A DNA stretch of 10,008 bases, from positions 1-10,008 of the forward strand of contig JANWXG010000079.1 of the NCBI GenBank assembly GCA_025057335.1, given 5' to 3'. The position numbers and the translations under genes were made by a program. Positions within the stretch are counted from its first letter, which is position 1. Each line of letters starts with the position of its first letter. This DNA comes from a bacterium. GTDB taxonomy: Bacteria; Armatimonadota; HRBIN16. Positions 5,884 to 10,008 of the stretch are shown piece by piece. Under the pieces are notes generated by a model, which worked only from the letters and a program-made list of their open reading frames with translations, ran no database searches and was not told where the DNA came from.

Positions 5884-8087
5884 GACGGTTTCCTCCTTGT
5901 CGCTGGGGGGTATGGGAGGTGATTGCTCGCGGAGAGCGGCACGCGGTTCGCCACGATGCCCAGCAGGCGGGTGTTGGGCAGGGTGCGCAGCATCTCCACA
6001 GCGTGCAGAGCGGGCTCACGCGGGGTAGCGCCCGGTCGGACAACTAGCAACACCGCGTCGCTATACAGCGCCAGCACGCGCGCGTCCGCTACGCTTTCCA
6101 TTGGGGGCGCGTCCAGAATCACCATGTCGCACCGTTCTCGCATCTGCGTCAGCAGCTCTTGCATCCGCATGCTCTCCAACAGCTCAGTAGGGTTCGGGGT
6201 ATCCGCACCGGCCGGGATGAGCCACAATCCAGCCACATTGCTCGCACGAAGGCACTGTTCCAACGTGTTTTCCCCACGCAGTAGGTCAGTCAACCCAGGC
6301 GAGGGGGGGAGGTTCTCCAGACGATGCTGCATGGGCGCGCGCAGGTCGGCGTCAATCAGGACCGTACGCTGACCAGATTGCGCCATGCTGACTGCTAGGT
6401 GTCGTGCGATGAAGGTCTTACCGTCGCCAGTAGAGGGAGAGGCGACCATGAGCACGCGCAAAGTTTGCTCCATCGCCGCCAGCCGAATAGCGGTGCGCAA
6501 GTGACGGAAGGCTTCTACCGCAGCGATTTCCGTCAAGGCGGGAGTGAGGGCGCCGTCACGAAGGCTAGGGATGCTGCCCAGCAGGGGCGCCTCAAGCCAG
6601 CGCGCAGCCAGCGAGGCAGAGGGGAGGCGACGGTCTAGCTGCTCCATCAGCAAGGCGAACCCTATCGCGAGGAGCGCTCCTAGCACCGAACCCATGAGCA
6701 GGTTCAGGATGCGCCTCGGTTTTACCCGCTCGCCTGGCAGTTGAGCCAGCTCCACCACCCGCGTGTTTCCCAGCTGCACTGCTTCGGTGAGCTCCGCCTC
6801 CTGCAGCTTCTCCATCAGCAGAAGGTACTGTTTTTCCAGCACCTGTCTCTGGCGCAGCAGCTGGGTGAGCTGTTTTTCCAGTTCAGGCACGGCGAGCATC
6901 CGCTGTTGCAGGTCTTGCAGGATTTCCTCCATAGCGCGCTGCTGTGCCTCTTGCCCTATGATATCCGCTGAGAGCAACGCAGCGTTTTTGTATAACTCTT
7001 GGTGCACCGGGTTAGGCATACGTTGCACACTCTCGATGCGCGACGCCTCTCCCCTCAACCGCTCACGTAGCCCCTCAACCCGCGCCAGCGCCGACTGTAC
7101 GCGCGGGTGTTCGTCCGTAAATTGTGCCTGCAGCGACAGCAGCTCCGCCTCTGCAGACACTAGCTGCTTCTTAATCTCCTGCACCGTGGGGTTCTCATAG
7201 ATAGTCGGAGAGACAAGAGTAGACGGTTCCTGTCCCAACCGCTCGCGAGTTGCAGCGAGCCGTTGGCGCAGGTCGGTCAGGCGCAGGACACCTTGCCACC
7301 GTCGGGTGCTCACCTCCACCATTTGGGAGAGCAGTGCGCGCATCTCCTCATCAGCGTGGAGAAATGCCTTCTGTCGCTTGAAGGAAGCCAGTTGCTCATC
7401 TACCCTTGCCAACTGCGCCCGCACACCGTCAGGGGCGTCAAGTTGCTGGCGGATGAAGCGGACGGTGTAGCGCGCCTCTTCCTTACGCACCTGTTCGTTC
7501 TGCCACACCATGCAAATCGCTGCTGCGTTCGCCGCGTCCTGTGCCCGACGGGGAGAATGCGCCTCACCAAACAGCTCGATAAGCCCTGTGTCTTCTATCA
7601 GACGCGCCCGTATCTCCTGCTCCATATCCCGCTCGCGTTTGGGAACCTGGGGGTTCCGTCCTTCCAGCCGTGCAGCACGTGTGAGAACACAACTCTGCAG
7701 GTCCAGCGCGCCTGGATTATTGCACAGCTCTTTCTCAAAAAGATGTCTTATTTTATCTGAATGACCATAATGAGCCAATTGAATTCCTTGATGTTCGGCA
7801 ATAGTAACGAGCGAATCGACCAACAGCTTGTAAGGATAGGTCTCCAGCAGCTCCGCTTGCTCCTGAGGGATGGTATGCGCCAAACCAGCGCCGAAGAAGT
7901 CTGTTCGCAGGATGAAACCTGAAGGCTGTTCAATCTGAACCACCGCTCTTGCCCGATACACTGGCGTGGTAGTGAAGGTGACGAGGGCAGTCGCCGCAAG
8001 CACCAGCACGAAGCACGAAAGGGCATACGAGCGCCGTCGTCGCAGGACGTCTGTCAAATGCCCTAGCACAGTTTGCTCCTGATACAC
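5880..8087 (-). CDS. Wzz/BY-kinase polysaccharide chain-length regulator (tyrosine autokinase-type)
   Basis: Predicted inner-membrane co-polymerase that controls glycan chain length and export through a cytoplasmic P-loop kinase domain. The 735 residues match the fused Wzc/CapAB type. TM1 is about 22-40; a long extracytoplasmic part rich in coiled coil spans about 225-435; the proline-containing Wzz motif LPGERVKPRR (450-459) precedes TM2 (about 461-481). The kinase domain has the EX2RX2R activation motif (E525, R528, R531), Walker A SPSTGDGKT (550-558, K557), Walker A' VLIDADLR (576-583, D579 and D581) and Walker B VILDAPP (656-662). The tail lacks the usual tyrosine cluster, with only Y725 near the end. 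Start GTG 8087 is the longest reading. GTG 8069, six codons on, has a better-placed AGGAG. It heads the rmlA-flippase operon behind the promoter at 8120-8148. Its last codons contain the ribosome site of rmlA. Confidence 0.93.
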   Translation of the reverse strand: MYQEQTVLGHLTDVLRRRRSYALSCFVLVLAATALVTFTTTPVYRARAVVQIEQPSGFILRTDFFGAGLAHTIPQEQAELLETYPYKLLVDSLVTIAEHQGIQLAHYGHSDKIRHLFEKELCNNPGALDLQSCVLTRAARLEGRNPQVPKRERDMEQEIRARLIEDTGLIELFGEAHSPRRAQDAANAAAICMVWQNEQVRKEEARYTVRFIRQQLDAPDGVRAQLARVDEQLASFKRQKAFLHADEEMRALLSQMVEVSTRRWQGVLRLTDLRQRLAATRERLGQEPSTLVSPTIYENPTVQEIKKQLVSAEAELLSLQAQFTDEHPRVQSALARVEGLRERLRGEASRIESVQRMPNPVHQELYKNAALLSADIIGQEAQQRAMEEILQDLQQRMLAVPELEKQLTQLLRQRQVLEKQYLLLMEKLQEAELTEAVQLGNTRVVELAQLPGERVKPRRILNLLMGSVLGALLAIGFALLMEQLDRRLPSASLAARWLEAPLLGSIPSLRDGALTPALTEIAAVEAFRHLRTAIRLAAMEQTLRVLMVASPSTGDGKTFIARHLAVSMAQSGQRTVLIDADLRAPMQHRLENLPPSPGLTDLLRGENTLEQCLRASNVAGLWLIPAGADTPNPTELLESMRMQELLTQMRERCDMVILDAPPMESVADARVLALYSDAVLLVVRPGATPREPALHAVEMLRTLPNTRLLGIVANRVPLSASNHLPYPPATRRKPS
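5891..5898 (-). promoter_or_regulatory. strong ribosome binding site for rmlA, inside the BY-kinase gene
   Basis: On the minus strand this reads AAGGAGGA, seven bases before the GTG at 5883. It encodes part of the BY-kinase C-terminus (RRK). It supports the GTG start and allows independent or re-initiated translation of rmlA. Confidence 0.8.
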
Positions 8088-8119
8088 CAGACCCCGAGAC
8101 CTCCCCCAAGGCTGCTTTC

Positions 8120-8148
8120 AGTGTAACATCCAGCACGGCAAAAGTCAA
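8120..8148 (-). promoter_or_regulatory. sigma70-like promoter of the polysaccharide operon
   Basis: On the minus strand, TTGACT (-35, 8148-8143) is followed by exactly 17 bases and TACACT (-10, 8125-8120), preceded by TG as in an extended -10 element. The -35 box matches the consensus at 5 of 6 positions and the -10 at 4 of 6. Transcription would start near 8113, leaving a leader of about 26 bases before the GTG at 8087. No comparably good promoter was found on the opposite strand for parA. Confidence 0.65.
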
Positions 8149-8192
8149 TCTGGGCAGGAATTCTGAAACGAGGTGTGGAAGCCCACAGTCAA

Positions 8193-8199
8193 GGGGAGG
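8193..8199 (+). promoter_or_regulatory. ribosome binding site of parA
   Basis: GGGGAGG ends ten bases before the ATG at 8210. A nearer ATG at 8202 is in another frame and gives no ParA, so this site and the ParA N-terminus together fix the start at 8210. Confidence 0.65.
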
Positions 8200-8209
8200 C
8201 GATGCAGAA

Positions 8210-8986
8210 ATGGGGAGAGTATACGCTGTGGTCAATCAGAAAGGAGGCGTTGGTAAGACCACGACTGCAGTCAACGTGGCGGCAGCAATTGCTCTGGCTG
8301 CACATCGTGTGTTGCTGTTGGATGCCGACCCACAGGGTAACGCTACCAGTGGGGTCGGCATCGAGAAGGGTAAGTTAACCCACAGCATCTACCATGTGCT
8401 CGTGGACGATTTGCCGATGCAGGAGGTAGTTCTACCCACGAGCATCGAGGGACTAGATGTGGTGCCTTCCACTCTCGACCTCGCGGGAGCGGAGATAGAG
8501 CTAATGCCCCGTCTCAGCCGAGAACACGTGCTACGGAACGCCCTGGAGCCTGTGAAATCTCTTTACGAATACGTCGTTATCGACACGCCGCCCTCGCTAG
8601 GACTACTGACGATTAATTGCCTGACCGCTTGCGATGCTGCGATAGTGCCCATCCAGTGCGAATACTATGCGTTGGAGGGCATCACGCAGCTGATGCGCAC
8701 TATCGAGCTCGTACGTCGGCGTTTAAACCCCCATCTGCATATTGCGCACGTGCTACTGACGATGAAAGACCCTCGCCTGCGGTTGGCGCAGCAGGTAGAG
8801 GAGGAGGTACGGAACTTCTTCGGGCAGATAGTCTCCCCGATAGTGATTCCTCGCAACGTGCGTCTGAGCGAGGCGCCCAGCTTTGGGATGCCCGTAGTGA
8901 TTTACGACCCACGTTCACGCGGCGCGGAGGCGTATCGACAATTTGCGTTGGAGGTGATGCAGCATGACTCGCAGGGGGCTCGGTAA
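8210..8986 (+). CDS. parA: ParA/Soj chromosome-partitioning ATPase
   Basis: Predicted ATPase that binds the nucleoid non-specifically as an ATP dimer and is stimulated by ParB to drive origin segregation; in many bacteria it also regulates DnaA. The deviant Walker A box KGGVGKTT (11-18) carries both the signature K11 and catalytic K16. Walker A' is LLLDADPQGN (35-44, D38 and D40), and Walker B is YVVIDTPPS (121-129, D125). The end holds the conserved RNVRLSEAPSFGMPVVIYDPRSRGAEAY (215-242). At 258 residues it is a short chromosomal Soj type without the N-terminal DNA-binding extension of many plasmid ParA proteins. A GGGGAGG site lies ten bases upstream. It overlaps parB by 23 bases. Unusually, it faces a polysaccharide operon instead of following gidA/rsmG, which are not in the window. 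Confidence 0.96.
   Translation: MGRVYAVVNQKGGVGKTTTAVNVAAAIALAAHRVLLLDADPQGNATSGVGIEKGKLTHSIYHVLVDDLPMQEVVLPTSIEGLDVVPSTLDLAGAEIELMPRLSREHVLRNALEPVKSLYEYVVIDTPPSLGLLTINCLTACDAAIVPIQCEYYALEGITQLMRTIELVRRRLNPHLHIAHVLLTMKDPRLRLAQQVEEEVRNFFGQIVSPIVIPRNVRLSEAPSFGMPVVIYDPRSRGAEAYRQFALEVMQHDSQGAR
8950..8958 (+). promoter_or_regulatory. ribosome binding site of parB inside parA
   Basis: GGAGGTGAT is an exact complement of the usual bacterial 16S rRNA 3' end and lies five bases before the parB ATG at 8964. It is read within the parA codons for LEVM and supports both the start and strong translation of parB from the overlapping message. Confidence 0.8.
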
Positions 8987-9827
8987 AGGTCTTTCCGCTC
9001 TCATCCCCGCCTCGGAAGTACAGGCGGAGAGTCTCTCAGAAATTCCCGTCTCCTCTATTGTGCCCAATCCCGACCAGCCCCGAAAGGCGATGGACGCCGA
9101 GAGCATTCAGGAGCTAGCGGCTTCTATTCGCGAACACGGCGTCTTGCAACCGATTATCGTGCAGCCACTTCCCGATGGCAGATACCAGCTCATCGCGGGT
9201 GAACGACGATGGCGGGCTGCACGCGCAGCAGGTTTGTCTACGCTGCCCGCTCTGGTTCGGCAGGTGAGCGACGAAGAGCGTCTGGAGATGGCGCTGGTAG
9301 AAAACGTGCAAAGGGAAGACATCAATCCCGTAGACGAGGCAATGGCATATCGTATGTTGATGGAGCGATTTGGGATGACTCAGGAGGAGGTCGCTCGCAA
9401 GGTCGGAAAGAGTCGTACAGCCGTCGCGAACACGCTGCGCCTGCTCTCTTTGGAGAGAGAGATATTGGACGGGCTACAGGAAGGCAAGATTACCGAGGGG
9501 CATGCGCGTGCTCTGCTAATGGCACCTATAGGGTGCAGAACTGACCTTTATCGTCGTGCTGTGCGCGCTGGCTGGAGCGTGCGGGAATTGGAACGCGCCG
9601 CCCGGCAGGCAAACACCGCTTCACAAGATGACCCCTCCCCTTCTGTTTCACGTGAAACACCTGAAGCAGATCCGCATCTGCTTGCGTTGGAAGACCAGCT
9701 GCGTACCGCCCTTGCCACGAAAGTGAAAATCCATTTTGTCAACGGCAGGGGCGTTATCGAGATTCACTTCTTCGACGCAGGCGAACTTGACCGAATCGTG
9801 GAAACTATTGTGGCAGCGGCGACATGA
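8964..9827 (+). CDS. parB: ParB/Spo0J chromosome-partitioning protein (parS-binding CTPase)
   Basis: Predicted CTP-dependent DNA clamp that loads at parS, spreads along DNA, recruits SMC and stimulates ParA. Domains in order: ParA-interacting tail RRGLGKGLSALIP (3-15); the N-terminal CTPase domain (about 24-118) with PNPDQPRK (34-41), the nucleotide-binding GERRWRAARAAG (79-90) and ENVQREDINPVDEA (113-126); the central helix-turn-helix region (MTQEEVARKVGKSRTAVANTLRLL, 138-161) that reads parS; a flexible linker (about 214-238); and a C-terminal dimerisation domain (about 239-287). The length of 287 is normal. It is translated from the parA message with a strong GGAGGTGAT site. The linker codons contain a perfect parS (9644-9659). 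No terminator was recognised after the TGA at 9825-9827. Confidence 0.96.
   Translation: MTRRGLGKGLSALIPASEVQAESLSEIPVSSIVPNPDQPRKAMDAESIQELAASIREHGVLQPIIVQPLPDGRYQLIAGERRWRAARAAGLSTLPALVRQVSDEERLEMALVENVQREDINPVDEAMAYRMLMERFGMTQEEVARKVGKSRTAVANTLRLLSLEREILDGLQEGKITEGHARALLMAPIGCRTDLYRRAVRAGWSVRELERAARQANTASQDDPSPSVSRETPEADPHLLALEDQLRTALATKVKIHFVNGRGVIEIHFFDAGELDRIVETIVAAAT
9644..9659. other. parS: parS centromere site, perfect 16-bp palindrome inside parB
   Basis: The sequence TGTTTCACGTGAAACA is a complete palindrome and matches the bacterial chromosomal parS consensus recognised by ParB/Spo0J. It spans the last base of codon S227 through T232, so the protein reads V-S-R-E-T in the flexible linker, where sequence is little constrained. 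ParB would load here and spread over parA-parB and the neighbouring polysaccharide operon. Its presence implies the window is near the replication origin. It is the only parS in the window; other CACGTG cores lack the flanking bases. Confidence 0.93.
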
Positions 9828-10008
9828 CATCTACAGCGCATAATTGCCCAGTCCAGTTGAGGTAGAAGCTCACTGCTTACGATATGTCCCTGAAAGGGTC
9901 TACTCGGTTCTGGATGGCGGGGGGATAGCTCGGCGGGAAGCCTCTTCACCGATTCGGCGTGTTACTCCGAGCGTAGTAAGGGGTGCGCGCTAAAGCAGCA
10001 AGAGGTCT
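9828..10008. other. non-coding stretch after parB, no gene recognised
   Basis: No convincing reading frame, tRNA or terminator is visible. Short pairings are possible, cctctt (9941-9946) with aagagg (10000-10005) and ctcgg (9929-9933) with ccgag (9967-9971). They cross each other and are too short to call an RNA. It may be the leader or promoter region of a gene beyond the edge. Confidence 0.4.

Noticed and set aside
7263..7760. 165-codon open frame opposite the BY-kinase gene
   Set aside because: It lies wholly antisense to a gene with clear domain structure and shows no recognisable family. The same applies to the long frames at 1990-2475 and 692-1093.
28..8752. Other CACGTG cores (near 28, 3505, 3760, 4021, 8524, 8748) as extra parS sites
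   Set aside because: None has the flanking TGTTT and AAACA arms; each is a chance six-base palindrome.
9916..10008. tRNA-like start (ggggatagct) near the right edge
   Set aside because: The D-arm does not pair, no T-arm GGTTCGA-like sequence follows, and no acceptor stem can be formed.

Overview
This is a chromosomal window from a moderately GC-rich bacterium. It joins an exopolysaccharide/cell-surface glycan locus to the chromosome-partitioning genes parA-parB. The proteins are ordinary bacterial families and do not fix a phylum. The dense hairpin repeat array at the left edge, with spurious in-frame translations, is a style I loosely associate with Armatimonadota-like genomes. That is a weak impression, not a demonstrated assignment. 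ParA-ParB with a perfect parS site points to a main chromosome rather than a plasmid.

Layout, left to right. Bases 1-394 hold no complete gene: possibly the last codons of a + strand gene (2-37), then seven short hairpins that share a six-base loop but have different stems (70-310), then an isolated hairpin (345-365). Bases 395-2829 (minus strand) encode a predicted TIM-barrel, glycoside-hydrolase-like protein and a GT4-type glycosyltransferase, overlapping by four bases. A GNAT acetyltransferase (2992-3657) lies on the + strand, divergent from that pair, and its 3' end overlaps the next gene by 32 bases. Bases 8087-3626 (minus strand) form a tight three-gene operon: Wzz/BY-kinase chain-length regulator, long-type glucose-1-phosphate thymidylyltransferase (RmlA family) and a Wzx/MOP-type flippase. 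Both internal junctions are GTGA overlaps of stop and GTG start. A good sigma70-like promoter sits upstream of this operon. Divergent from it, parA (8210-8986) and parB (8964-9827) overlap by 23 bases, and a perfect 16-bp parS palindrome lies inside parB. Bases 9828-10008 contain no gene I can support.

How the genes fit together. RmlA would make dTDP-glucose, the entry to dTDP-deoxysugars. GT4 enzymes add sugars to a carrier-linked or acceptor glycan, the flippase moves lipid-linked units across the membrane, and the Wzz/BY-kinase controls polymerisation and export. The hydrolase-like protein and the acetyltransferase could trim or decorate the glycan, but nothing in the sequence proves that. 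No polymerase (Wzy), initiating transferase, outer-membrane exporter or RmlBCD is present, so the locus is either split across the genome or continues elsewhere.

The most notable signals are the constant-loop, variable-stem hairpin array (70-296) and the parS site embedded in the linker codons of parB. I found no clearly new multi-gene system.
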